Positions 1 to 8,237 of a stretch of 64,000 nucleotides of DNA are shown in pieces. Below the pieces are notes generated by a model. That model saw nothing but the letters and a program-made list of their open reading frames with translations, had not been told where the DNA came from and ran no database searches. Positions within the stretch are counted from its first letter, which is position 1, and each line of letters opens with the position of its first letter. This DNA comes from Nannocystis sp. RBIL2 (GTDB lineage Bacteria; Myxococcota_A; Polyangia; Nannocystales; Nannocystaceae), in NCBI RefSeq assembly GCF_026626745.1, contig NZ_JAPNJW010000002.1:4364151-4428150 (forward strand). The letters are read 5' to 3'. Both the position numbers and the translations under genes were made by a program.

Positions 1-200
1 GCTTCGGGCCCTCGCGGGCGGTCACGGCGCGTCGATTTGCGGCGCCTCCGCACCGCCCGGCGGTTCGCAGACGACTGCATCAAGACGACGAGCAGTATTC
101 GCACGTCGGCGGCGGTTCTACGGCCGGCCGGGCCTCAGGGCGATCCTGCGCGGGCGGGCGCAACAATCGCACTCGCATCATGGTTCGCCGGAGACAAGCC

Positions 201-947
201 ATGAGCATTCAAAATTACATCGGACGAGTCCTCGGCGTGGCGATGGCCCCCCTCGCGTTCGTGGCCAGCGCGGTCCGCCGCGACCGGATCTTCCATCCCG
301 ACGGCGTGCTCTACCGGGCCGAGGTCAAGCCCGACGCGCAGCACGGCGCGCTCAAGCCCCTGGCCAAGCGCCTCGGCGGGGCCGCGCTGGTGCGCCTGTC
401 GGGCGCGCTGTGGCGCTGGCCGCAGGGCCGCCGCCGCCCCGACCTGCTCGGCGTGGCGCTGCGCGTCCGCGGCAACGACGAGACCACCGTGCGCCTCCTG
501 CCCGGCGACCAGGACCTCTCGTTCGTCACCGCGACCACGGTCCTGCGCCGGCCGATCTCCACGTTCGCCACCGACGCCGGCGACTTCCTCGACAACTCCT
601 ATCATTCGATCTTCCCCTACCTCCTCGACGACCTCGGCCGCGTCTACCTGCGCCTCGTCCCGCTCCAGCCCGCCCCCGCCGGCGCCGATCGCAACCAGCG
701 CCTCGCGCTCGCCGTCACCAAGGAGAAGGCGACCCTGCGCCTCGAGCTGCAGGCCGCGGCCCTCGGCGACGACTGGCACTCGCTCGCCACGATCGACCTG
801 CGCGAGCACCTCGAGGTCGACGAGGACGCGTTCGAGCTCCACCCCGGCACCTCGGCGATGGGCCTCGTCCCCGACGGCTTGATGCAATCGGCCCGCCCCG
901 AGATCTACGCCGCAAGCGAGGCCGGCCGCCGCCTCACCGAGCGCTGA
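201..947 (+). CDS. Catalase-fold-like protein of unknown function
   Basis: The product has 248 residues. I chose the ATG at 201 because GGAG at 190-193 lies 7 bases upstream; an ATG at 180 would add seven residues. The motif FHPDGVLYRAEV (residues 31-42), then a VRLSGAL block and DLLGVALRV, resembles a family often annotated as phosphodiesterase in actinobacteria that is thought to share the catalase heme fold (HPxGV near the N-terminus). No catalytic pattern can be confirmed by eye. Residues 9-26 are weakly hydrophobic but there is no clear signal peptide. It stands alone, with about 0.6 kb of non-coding DNA downstream. The coding call is firm; the family call is tentative. Confidence 0.75.
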   Translation: MSIQNYIGRVLGVAMAPLAFVASAVRRDRIFHPDGVLYRAEVKPDAQHGALKPLAKRLGGAALVRLSGALWRWPQGRRRPDLLGVALRVRGNDETTVRLLPGDQDLSFVTATTVLRRPISTFATDAGDFLDNSYHSIFPYLLDDLGRVYLRLVPLQPAPAGADRNQRLALAVTKEKATLRLELQAAALGDDWHSLATIDLREHLEVDEDAFELHPGTSAMGLVPDGLMQSARPEIYAASEAGRRLTER

Positions 948-1592
948 CGGCCTTCGCGGCGCGGGACCCGGACGGCCGGACTGACAATATGTACAGGCCG
1001 CGAGCGGACGGCTCCGTCGCCCTCTCGCGGCCTGCGCGTGCTCACGACCGTCGGCCGGGCGCGTCCAGAGTGCCTCGATCTACCGGCCGCGCGATCACGA
1101 TGCCGAGCGGCACGATGGCGATGCCGAGCAGCGCGATCACGATGGGGCGTTTTCCGCCTCCGGGCGAGCACCGCAGGCCCGCCGGCCGAAGGATCATACT
1201 CTGCGGATCCCGCGAGCTCCTCGACGAGGCGCGCGGCGCAGGCTCCGCTCCTCGGGCATGGTCCGCACAATCGCGCCCGGGAAAAACCCGGACCTGCGAG
1301 GCCCCTGGTCTCGACAATGGGTGACGCGGGGGTGCTGGCGGGCACCCGAGTCGCGCCCTCATTAAAAGGATCCGAACAGAAGTCTCGATCATCACCGCCC
1401 TCTCCTGAGCGCTGCGCTCGCCTGGTCCATTCGTGGCACCGCCAGCACCTATGCCGCGAAACCAATCTCACCCCCCGGCGTTCCCGACAATACCCGGCCT
1501 CCTCCTCATATCTCCGATTGACGAGAACGCGCAGAAATTAAAGGCTTGATCGAGGTTTCCCTCGGGGATAGGTTGCCGCGTGTGGTGGGGCG
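948..1592. other. Gene-poor stretch upstream of the crotonase gene
   Basis: About 640 bp with no convincing full-length gene. Positions 1091-1144 hold an imperfect duplication: the 12-mer GCGATCACGATG occurs at 1091 and again at 1133, with related GATGCCGAGC blocks between. Read on the minus strand from an ATG at 1197 down to 1042, this duplication encodes a 51-residue peptide with one long hydrophobic run (about residues 16-33), which could be a tiny membrane protein. There is no good ribosome site, so I do not call it as a gene. The promoter of the 1593-4864 unit presumably lies in the AT-richer part near 1530-1580. Confidence 0.5.
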
Positions 1593-2285
1593 ATGACTGT
1601 AGTGGGCGAGACCGATCGCGGCGTACGGATCATAACAATCAGACGGCCCGAAAAGCGAAACGCGCTCGACGCCGCGACCTGTGACGGGCTCTTGAGCGAA
1701 TTCGAGGGTGCCGCCGACGACGGCGATATCAGGGTCTTGTTGTTGCAAAGCGATGGTCCGTCGTTTTGCGCGGGGCTCGACCTCAAGGAGGCCGGCGCGT
1801 CGCAGACGACCCCCGCGCACGAGCGGCTCTTCTCCGCGTTCGCGTGGCTTTCGAAGCCCCTGATCACCGCGGTCCAGGGCCACGCCATCGGCGGTGGCCT
1901 CGGGCTCGCCGTCCTGGGAGATATCATCTTCGCCGCCGACGACGCCCAGTTCGGGCTCCCGGAGGTCACGCGGAGGCTCTGGCCGTATCTCGTGTTCCCT
2001 GCGGTGTCGCGGCGAATCGGCGAAGCGCACGCGCTCGAGCTGGCGCTCCACGGCGCCCTGATCGGCGCTCAGGAGGCGGAGCGGCGGAGGCTGGTGTCGC
2101 ATGTCGTTCCAGCCGGGGCGTTGAGAGCTCTGGCGCTCGCGGCTGCGCACGGGATGGCGCGGCACGACGCCGAGGTGCTCCGGCGAGGCCTCGAACATGT
2201 ACGCGCACACACACGCGCGGAGTGGACGGGCGCGGTCGCCCGGGCGGCGAGCGCCCGCGCCGAGCACCTCGGGAAGATGCTATGA
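1593..2285 (+). CDS. Enoyl-CoA hydratase/isomerase (crotonase) family protein
   Basis: The product has 230 residues, slightly short for a crotonase (usually about 255-265). Family marks are clear: RPEKRNALD near the N-terminus, FCAGLDLKE (first oxyanion-hole segment) and GHAIGGGLGLAVLGD with FGLPEV after it (second segment and helix). The Glu of FGLPEV occupies one catalytic Glu position; the other, within GGGLGLAVLGD, appears replaced, so hydratase activity is not assured. It is the first gene of a tight unit: its stop overlaps the start of the 2-oxoglutarate oxygenase gene by 4 bases (ATGA). The context with an oxygenase and a halogenase suggests specialised metabolism rather than beta-oxidation. 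Confidence 0.9.
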   Translation: MTVVGETDRGVRIITIRRPEKRNALDAATCDGLLSEFEGAADDGDIRVLLLQSDGPSFCAGLDLKEAGASQTTPAHERLFSAFAWLSKPLITAVQGHAIGGGLGLAVLGDIIFAADDAQFGLPEVTRRLWPYLVFPAVSRRIGEAHALELALHGALIGAQEAERRRLVSHVVPAGALRALALAAAHGMARHDAEVLRRGLEHVRAHTRAEWTGAVARAASARAEHLGKML

Positions 2286-2959
2286 ATCACGAACGTTCCT
2301 ACGGTTCCATCGTTCACAGTGACATGCCGTACCTGCGGCTGGACATCCCGCCGCCGGGCGAGGCCGTGCTCGCCGAGGCCGCGAGCCGGATCCCCCACTT
2401 CGTCGATCACCGCGAGGGCGAGGTCCCCGACGGCCGCTGGAAGGCCCTCGCCCTTCACGGGCTGGGGAGCGACAAGACGCTCGGGTTCGAAGCCTATGGG
2501 GTCCCGGAGGCCGGCCAGGCCGACGCGTACCAGTGGACGGACGCGGCCGACCTGTGCCCCGCGACGACGGCCTATGTCAAGACCACGTTCCCGGAGGCGC
2601 AGTTCGGCCGGGTCCGGCTGATGTTGCTCCGGCCGGGGGGGCGAATCCCCTTCCATGCCGATTACAGCGAGCGCAAGCTCGCCTCGATCTCGATCGCGCT
2701 CAACCATCCGGCGGGTTGTCGGTTCCTCTACCGCGATCGAGGCGTCGTCCACGAGGTTCCGTTCGCCGACGGGCGGGCCTTCGCGGTCAACCTCAGCTAC
2801 GAGCATTCCGTCGTCAACGACAGCCAGGTCGACCGCTTTCACCTCATCGTGCACGTCCTCCGCGGCAACGCCCAATTCCGCGAGTTGTTCCTGCGGAGCT
2901 TCTCTCTGTACGGCGACCCGCGCGAGGGCGTGAGCGGGCAGCGGCCAGTGATCGGTTGA
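2282..2959 (+). CDS. Aspartyl/asparaginyl beta-hydroxylase-like 2-oxoglutarate/Fe(II) oxygenase
   Basis: The product has 225 residues and starts at an ATG overlapping the crotonase stop (ATGA), indicating translational coupling. The iron-binding facial triad is visible: His and Asp in PFHADYSERK (near residues 125-127) and a distal His in NLSYEHSVVND, followed by an Arg-containing DRFHLIVHV strand that would bind 2-oxoglutarate. This matches the Asp/Asn hydroxylase family (PF05118), whose bacterial members hydroxylate free or carrier-bound amino acids, peptides or proteins. With a crotonase and a halogenase beside it, a small-molecule or peptide substrate is more likely than a housekeeping protein. 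The substrate cannot be read from the sequence. Confidence 0.85.
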   Translation: MNHERSYGSIVHSDMPYLRLDIPPPGEAVLAEAASRIPHFVDHREGEVPDGRWKALALHGLGSDKTLGFEAYGVPEAGQADAYQWTDAADLCPATTAYVKTTFPEAQFGRVRLMLLRPGGRIPFHADYSERKLASISIALNHPAGCRFLYRDRGVVHEVPFADGRAFAVNLSYEHSVVNDSQVDRFHLIVHVLRGNAQFRELFLRSFSLYGDPREGVSGQRPVIG

Positions 2960-3028
2960 GGCGGCGCTCCGACGTTCGAGTCTGTCGCCGGCCGAGGTCG
3001 GTGGCACGAGTGGAGAAAGGATCTGGGT

Positions 3029-4864
3029 ATGGATAACGGCGAGTTCGATCCCGCGGCCGGGGTCTCGGTGTCCGAGGCCGTCGAGGCAGACGTAGCGATC
3101 ATCGGCGCGGGGATGCTGGGCCTGTTCAACGCCCTCCAGTTCGCTAAGCGCGGCCTCCGCGTGGTGATCGTCGACAACCTGACCGACCGAAAAGAGAGCT
3201 ACAAGGTCGGCGAGTCGATGCTGCTGTTCACCAACGCCTTCCTGCGGACGATCGGCGGCGTGGAGCCGTTTCTGCCGCAGTGCTTCCCCAAGCGGGGCGT
3301 GTGGATGACGCACGGCACGGAGGGCGCGCAGAGCTTCGAGGGGGCGTCCGAGTGGGGGGCGCAGGCCGATTTCCATCCGCCTCACTATCTCTACGACAAG
3401 CTGTGCGGCGACAAGTGGTCGAGGTGCATGTTCCTCGACATGCAGATGGTCCGCCCCGAGCTGGAGCGCTTCATGGGCGACCAGGTGCGGACTCACCCCA
3501 AGATCACGCTCTACGACACCGCGAAGGTCCGCGACGTGCTGCTCGACGAGGGCGACGGGCCGCACACGGTCGTCTGGTCGTCCAGCCGGGACGGAAAGCC
3601 GTCGAGCGCGCGTGTCCGCTGGGTGCTGGATTGCTCGGGCCGAAATCGATTCCTGGCCAAGAAGATGAAGCACGCGGTCGACATGGAGGACGGTTTCCAG
3701 ACGACGGCCGCGTGGGGCCAGTTCAGCGGCGTGACCGACGCGCTGTTCGGCGAGCGCTGGGTATTCAACGACGAGGATGGCGACAAGAGCTCGCGTGATT
3801 ACTTCACGGTGCACATGTGGGGAGAGGGGTACTGGATCTGGGTCATCCGGCTCGGCGGCGACCGCATCAGCATCGGGGTCACGTGGGACCAGCGCCTGCC
3901 GCCACCAGGCTCCTCGCTGCGGGAGAAGTTCTGGAACGTCATGCGCCGTCACCCGGTGCTGGACGGACTCATCTCCGAGGACACCCTGCTCGAGTTTCGC
4001 AGCTACCGCGACGTGCAACACCTGACCGACACCTTCGTGAGCGAGCGGCGCTACGGCATGGTCGGCGACGCCGCGTCCATCATCGACGCCTACTACAGCC
4101 AGGGGATCTCGCTGGCGATGGTGACCTCCTGGCACATCGCCAACATCGTCGAACGCGACCTGCGCGAGCATCGCCTCGATCAGGCCTATATCGATCGGGT
4201 GAACGACGCCACGGTGCAAGATTGGCAGATCATGCGAAACATGGTGCGAGAGAAGTACTCGCCGGCCATCGCGGACAGCCGCTTCTTCGCGCTCTCCCAC
4301 CTCCTCGATTTCGTGGTCCTGTTCGCCTCGGGCCCGGTGCGCGCCGACCTGGTGCGCTGGCTCATCGACACCGAGGGCGACACGTCGAGGGAGACGCCGG
4401 AGCTCCGAGCGATCCGGGACCGGCTCGAGCGGTGCCTGTATTTCTCGCAGACCACGGCCTGGCGCTGGCTGTCCCCCGAGCGCGTGCAGGCGATCCAGCG
4501 GGCCCTTCAATCCGCCATCGCGGAGCGGGCGCGGTTCCGGCTCGATCATGGGATCGGCGGGCCCACCCTCAAGACCATCGTCGGCTTCACGAAGCCCTTG
4601 CCGCCCCTCTGGCGCCTGCCGCTGCTGAAGGCGGGCAAGGTCGTCACCCTCTCGGCGCTCGACGTGGTGAAGTCGGGCGGGGCATCGTGGATCCAGCGTC
4701 TGCCGATCTCCTTCGAGGGGCGGCTGCGCTGGGTGATCCGCCTGCGGCACCAGGCGGCCGTGGGGCTCTTCGCCGCCCTGTACGCCTACGATTGGGCAGA
4801 GACAGCCCTCCACAAGCTCCGCGCGCCCCGGCCCAGGGTCCGCGCCGATGCGGCGGCCGAATAG
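3029..4864 (+). CDS. Flavin-dependent halogenase-like protein (tryptophan halogenase family)
   Basis: The product has 611 residues. The FAD-binding GxGxxG is at residues 26-31 (GAGMLG). It is followed by the halogenase-type KVGES at 59-63, a W-x-W-x-I motif at 269-273 (WIWVI), and a second FAD motif GDAAS, then YSQGISLA. Flavin halogenases have WxWxIP; here the residue after Ile is Arg (274), a change also seen in variant family members that act as monooxygenases or on carrier-bound substrates. Lys88 in FPKRG is the best candidate for the catalytic lysine. The roughly 200-residue C-terminal extension, partly hydrophobic, is longer than in free-tryptophan halogenases. It lies 69 bp downstream of the oxygenase gene on the same strand, so a three-gene transcript is likely. 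Confidence 0.85.
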   Translation: MDNGEFDPAAGVSVSEAVEADVAIIGAGMLGLFNALQFAKRGLRVVIVDNLTDRKESYKVGESMLLFTNAFLRTIGGVEPFLPQCFPKRGVWMTHGTEGAQSFEGASEWGAQADFHPPHYLYDKLCGDKWSRCMFLDMQMVRPELERFMGDQVRTHPKITLYDTAKVRDVLLDEGDGPHTVVWSSSRDGKPSSARVRWVLDCSGRNRFLAKKMKHAVDMEDGFQTTAAWGQFSGVTDALFGERWVFNDEDGDKSSRDYFTVHMWGEGYWIWVIRLGGDRISIGVTWDQRLPPPGSSLREKFWNVMRRHPVLDGLISEDTLLEFRSYRDVQHLTDTFVSERRYGMVGDAASIIDAYYSQGISLAMVTSWHIANIVERDLREHRLDQAYIDRVNDATVQDWQIMRNMVREKYSPAIADSRFFALSHLLDFVVLFASGPVRADLVRWLIDTEGDTSRETPELRAIRDRLERCLYFSQTTAWRWLSPERVQAIQRALQSAIAERARFRLDHGIGGPTLKTIVGFTKPLPPLWRLPLLKAGKVVTLSALDVVKSGGASWIQRLPISFEGRLRWVIRLRHQAAVGLFAALYAYDWAETALHKLRAPRPRVRADAAAE

Positions 4865-4930
4865 CGCCCGGCGTCGCGGTCACCACCGCTTTGCGGCTCG
4901 AGGACAGCGGGCGCCCCCGCTGGACCGCGC

Positions 4931-5503
4931 TCACTCGGGCCGGCGCGCGCGGAACTTGAACGCGCGGCCCGGCTCCGCCTCGACCGCGATATCGACGAAG
5001 CCGACGGCCGCGAGGCGCCGCGGCAGCGCGGCCGGGTCGACCAGCACCATCGTGTCGAACAGGTGCAGCAGGCGGAAGCCCGCGCTCGTCATGCTGTCGG
5101 CGCCGGCGAACGTGCCGCCCGGACGGAGCACGCGCAGCGCCTCGGCGAACAGGCGGTCCTGCAGCGCCAGCGACGGCACGTGGTGCAGCATCGTGAAGCA
5201 CGCCACCGCGCTGAAGCTGCCGGCCGCGAACGGCATCGACGTACCGTCGCCGTGGACCACCCGCACGCGCTCGCCGAGCCGCCGCGTCAGGCGCTCGGCC
5301 AGCGCCGGGTCGATCTCGATCGCAGTCAGCGACTGCACGCGCCCCGCGAGCACGCGAGTCGTCGCCCCGTAGCCGGGGCCGATCTCCAGCGCAGCGTCGC
5401 CGAGGTCGACGCCGGCCAGGGCCCACGGCAAGAACTTGCGCTCGACTGCGGCGGCCCAGGTGTCCGAGGCGCACAGCCACTGGTGAACACGATTCATCGG
5501 CAT
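4931..5503 (-). CDS. Class I SAM-dependent methyltransferase
   Basis: The product has 190 residues. Motif I (ALEIGPGYGATTRVLAG) binds S-adenosylmethionine, followed by an acidic IEIDP strand, HGDGTSMPF, a CFTMLHHVP segment and ALRVLRPGGTF, the usual order of the Methyltransf_11/25 fold. The substrate is unknown. It converges on the halogenase gene (67 bp between the ends) and diverges from the AraC regulator at 5558 with 54 bp between the starts, so that regulator may control it. ATG codons at 5503 and 5497 are both possible starts. Confidence 0.85.
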   Translation of the reverse strand: MPMNRVHQWLCASDTWAAAVERKFLPWALAGVDLGDAALEIGPGYGATTRVLAGRVQSLTAIEIDPALAERLTRRLGERVRVVHGDGTSMPFAAGSFSAVACFTMLHHVPSLALQDRLFAEALRVLRPGGTFAGADSMTSAGFRLLHLFDTMVLVDPAALPRRLAAVGFVDIAVEAEPGRAFKFRARRPE

Positions 5504-5557
5504 GCGCGAACGCTAGACCTCGCGCCGCCTGTCCGCCATGCGCTACTCTGACAAACG

Positions 5558-6325
5558 ATGTCGCGAACGAGACAAGCCGCGTTCGGCCTGCCCCCGGGGG
5601 TCGGCGCCATCGCGGTGGGCAGCTTCGAGATGGCCTCGGCGATGCGGTTCGACTGGCACCGGCACCCGATGCACCAGCTCGCGTGGGCGGCCAGCGGCGT
5701 GCTGGCGGTCAGCGTCGGCGCCGCCACGTGGGTGCTGCCGCCGCCGCGCGCCCTGTGGATCCCCGCCGGCATCGTCCACGCGGTCGAGGCCTCGCGGCCG
5801 GCCACCATGCGCAGCGTCTACGTGCGCAAGCGGGGCTGCGAGATCGGCTGGACCGCGCCCACCGTGGTGGCAGCCACCCCGCTGGTGCGCGAGCTGATCG
5901 GCATGCTCGCCGAGCCCGGCGGCAGCAAGCGCGCGCGCGGGCACGCCGAGCGGCTGCTGCTCGAGCTGCTGCGACCGCTCGAGACCACGCCGGTCGCCCT
6001 CGGCATGCCGGTCGATCCGCGGGCCCGTCGGGTCGCCGACGCCCTGCTCGCCGACCCCGCCGACGCGCGCACCCTGGCCCAGCTCGGCCGGGCCGCCGGC
6101 GCCAGCGCGCGCACCCTGGCCCGCCTGTTCCTCGCCGAGACCGGCGCGTCGTTCGGCCAGTGGCGCACCCACCTGCGCCTGCGCGCCGCGCTGGGGCACC
6201 TCGCCGCCGGCACCCCCGTCGCGGTGGTCGCCGAGCAGGTCGGCTACGCCGGCGCCAGCGCGTTCGTGGCCGCGTTCCGCCGCCACCTCGGGGTCGCGCC
6301 CGGGGCGTACTTCGCCGGCTGCTAA
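5558..6325 (+). CDS. AraC-family transcriptional regulator with cupin-type sensor
   Basis: The product has 255 residues. The N-terminal half has the AraC_binding/cupin pattern (WHRHPMHQLAWAASG, then LPPPRALWIPAGIVHAV), typical of regulators that sense a small molecule. The C-terminal half has two helix-turn-helix units: TLAQLGRAAGASARTLARLF with a following QWRTHLRLRAAL, and VAVVAEQVGYAGASAFVAAFRR, the classic AraC signature. The effector is unknown. The divergently transcribed methyltransferase is the obvious target. Three short palindromes follow the stop at once (6325-6457). Confidence 0.9.
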   Translation: MSRTRQAAFGLPPGVGAIAVGSFEMASAMRFDWHRHPMHQLAWAASGVLAVSVGAATWVLPPPRALWIPAGIVHAVEASRPATMRSVYVRKRGCEIGWTAPTVVAATPLVRELIGMLAEPGGSKRARGHAERLLLELLRPLETTPVALGMPVDPRARRVADALLADPADARTLAQLGRAAGASARTLARLFLAETGASFGQWRTHLRLRAALGHLAAGTPVAVVAEQVGYAGASAFVAAFRRHLGVAPGAYFAGC

Positions 6326-6457
6326 CATGTCCCCGGGGACATCTTGTAAATCGGAGCAGAACTCAGGCTCGTCGAATCATGATATGTCCTATGAGACATA
6401 TCATCACCTGAAGCGAAGCCAGGCTCGGTGGTCAGCGACATGTCTCCGAGGACATGT
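6325..6457. repeat. Cluster of three 20-bp palindromes (TGTCC/GGACA family)
   Basis: Three palindromes lie between the araC-type gene and the convergent TIGR02270 gene: 6325-6344 (core ATGTCC, CCGG, GGACAT), 6379-6404 (10-bp perfect arms ATGATATGTC/GACATATCAT around a 6-bp loop) and 6438-6457 (ACATGTC, TCCGAG, GACATGT). All fit the consensus RYATGTCY-N4-RGACATRT that recurs elsewhere in the window. A related CCTG...CCAGG element sits at 6408-6424. They could act as bidirectional transcription end signals, REP-like mobile units or protein-binding sites; there is no T-tract. Confidence 0.8.
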
Positions 6458-6478
6458 GCATCTCACGTAGCTCGGACG

Positions 6479-7741
6479 TCAGTCGGCGGCTCCTGCCAAC
6501 GTCCGCGTCATCGCCTCGAGCGCAAGCAGCTGAAGGTTCGTCGGCGCCGCCAGCAGGACGCGCGGGCGGCGAGCGGGCGGGAGGGCGAGCGTGAGCTCGA
6601 GCAGGTACCCGGGCCGCCGCCGCATCGCGCCGAACCGCAGCCCCCGGACCAGCGCCTCGGGCGAATGCGCCGCGCCGGCGACGTATCGCCGGCCGTCGAC
6701 GAAGCGCTCGCGGTGCCGCGTCCACCACTGCAGCACCGCCATCGGATCGGCGCGCGGCAGGTCGTCCTCGGGGCGATGCTCGAGCGCATCATCGTCCTCG
6801 CGCGGCAGGTCCATGTGCGCCGCGGCGAGGTCGACGCCGGTCACCGCCGAGAAGACCTCCCCCGCCAGCGGACCCGCGACCGGATCCTCGAGCCATTCGA
6901 GCGCCGCCTCGACGACCTCGGGCGTGCCGTGGAAGCCGAGCGCCCACAACGCGGCCGGGCGTCGCTTGCGATCGGCCAGCGCCGCCTCGATCGCCGCGAT
7001 GTCACCATCCTCTCCGCCCAGCGCCAGCAGCAGCATCGCCGCGCCGCCGTCGACCTCGTGCATGCGCTCGCGCGCGCGCGCCCACGCGGGCGCGAGGCCC
7101 AGGCGCACCCCGGCGTCGATGGCCGCGTCGAGCACCGACGGCTCCAGCTCCTGCAGGCCCGCGGTCACCGCCCGCACGAAGCGCCCCGGATCGGGCTCGT
7201 TCGCCACCGCCCGCAGCGCCATCGCCCGCGTCGCCGCGTCGTCGCTGGCCAGCAGCAGACCCAGAGTGTCGCCGAGCGGCTCGTGATGCAGCGCCAGCAC
7301 CTCGGCCGCGGCCGCCACCACAGTGTCGTCGTGATCGGCCAGCAGCTCGCGCAGACGCGGTCGCAGCCGTCGCAGCTCGACGCACGCGAGCGCCCGCACC
7401 AGCGGCGCGCGCTGCCGCGGGCGCGCGCGCTGCACCTCGGCGATCGCCGCGAGCGCCTCGTCGCAGCGCGGACCCTGCAGCAGCGCCAGCGCGGCCGCGC
7501 TGACCCGGCTCGGCTCGTCGCCGGCCAGCGCCGGCAACAGCAGCCGCTCGGCCACCCGCGCCCCGCCGACCACCAGCCCCTCGAGGTGCGCGAACAGCCG
7601 CTCCTCGGGCCCCTCGGCCACCTCGTCGAGCGTGTAGTCCGGCGCGACGAGGCTGTGCTGCCACACCCCCCACAAAAACTCCGCCTCGTCGAGGTGCTCC
7701 TCGACGACGTCCCACAGCGGCTCGACCTCGACGCGACGCAT
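6479..7741 (-). CDS. TIGR02270-family HEAT-repeat protein, T6SS-associated
   Basis: The product has 420 residues and is the third gene of the minus-strand vgrG unit, starting 4 bp after the DUF6484 gene ends. It is built from helical repeats (for example ALVRALACVELRRLRPRLRELL and AAEVLALHHEPLGDTLGLLL) like HEAT/PBS lyase repeats. The N-terminus (PLWDVVEEHLDEAEFLWGVW) and the C-terminal PRADPMAVLQWWTRHRERFVDGRRYVAG block match TIGR02270, a family found next to T6SS spike genes in myxobacteria. The role is unproven; an adaptor or chaperone for effector loading is a reasonable guess. Confidence 0.8.
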   Translation of the reverse strand: MRRVEVEPLWDVVEEHLDEAEFLWGVWQHSLVAPDYTLDEVAEGPEERLFAHLEGLVVGGARVAERLLLPALAGDEPSRVSAAALALLQGPRCDEALAAIAEVQRARPRQRAPLVRALACVELRRLRPRLRELLADHDDTVVAAAAEVLALHHEPLGDTLGLLLASDDAATRAMALRAVANEPDPGRFVRAVTAGLQELEPSVLDAAIDAGVRLGLAPAWARARERMHEVDGGAAMLLLALGGEDGDIAAIEAALADRKRRPAALWALGFHGTPEVVEAALEWLEDPVAGPLAGEVFSAVTGVDLAAAHMDLPREDDDALEHRPEDDLPRADPMAVLQWWTRHRERFVDGRRYVAGAAHSPEALVRGLRFGAMRRRPGYLLELTLALPPARRPRVLLAAPTNLQLLALEAMTRTLAGAAD

Positions 7742-7745
7742 GGCC

Positions 7746-8219
7746 TCAGTTGATCTGGACCGAGCCGCCCTTGATCCGGTTCGTCCCGCGCGCGTGCGTC
7801 TCGACGTACGCGCCGCGGATGACGAGCTTGCCGTCCTTCTTGAGCGAGATCGAAGCCTCTCCGCAGCGCAGCTCGAGCTCCTCCTCGCCGGTCACGACCA
7901 CGCGCTTGCCCGCGACCCGTGATCTTCGCCGCGGCGCCGCGTCCTGCACCAGCCCGACGATCAGCGGCCGCTCCGGGTCACCGCCCTCGAACAACAAGGC
8001 CGCGGGCGTGCGCGCGGCCGCGGCCCTGCGCAGCGCGGCCCGATCGAGCGCGACGAGCAGGCGCGCCGGCACCGGCCCGGCCGGGTTGCCGGGGTAATCG
8101 ACGATGCAGCCGCGCCCCTGCTCGAAGGCGACGATGGTCCCGACGATCGCGGCCGGCAGCACCGGCGCCGGCGGGACCAGCTGGACGACTGCCGAGGAGG
8201 CGGACTTGCGCGCGGCCAT
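7746..8219 (-). CDS. DUF6484-domain protein, VgrG-associated
   Basis: The product has 157 residues. The N-terminal part (GTIVAFEQGRGCIVDYPGNP, then ALLFEGGDPERPLIVGLVQ) resembles an OB-like DUF6484 module. The C-terminal part (VVVTGEEELELRCGEASISL, KDGKLVIRGAYVETHARG, NRIKGGSVQIN) is a short beta-spike repeat ending much like the VgrG C-terminus (RITVRGAMIKLN). It starts 18 bp after vgrG on the same strand. A role in modifying or capping the VgrG spike is inferred from this shared tail. Confidence 0.8.
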   Translation of the reverse strand: MAARKSASSAVVQLVPPAPVLPAAIVGTIVAFEQGRGCIVDYPGNPAGPVPARLLVALDRAALRRAAAARTPAALLFEGGDPERPLIVGLVQDAAPRRRSRVAGKRVVVTGEEELELRCGEASISLKKDGKLVIRGAYVETHARGTNRIKGGSVQIN

Positions 8220-8237
8220 CGTGAACTCCTGCTCTGC

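Noticed and set aside
2069..4813. Very long open frame opposite the halogenase and oxygenase genes
   Set aside because: It is the antisense shadow of GC-rich coding DNA, with no ribosome site, no family motifs and abnormal Arg/Glu/Leu content.
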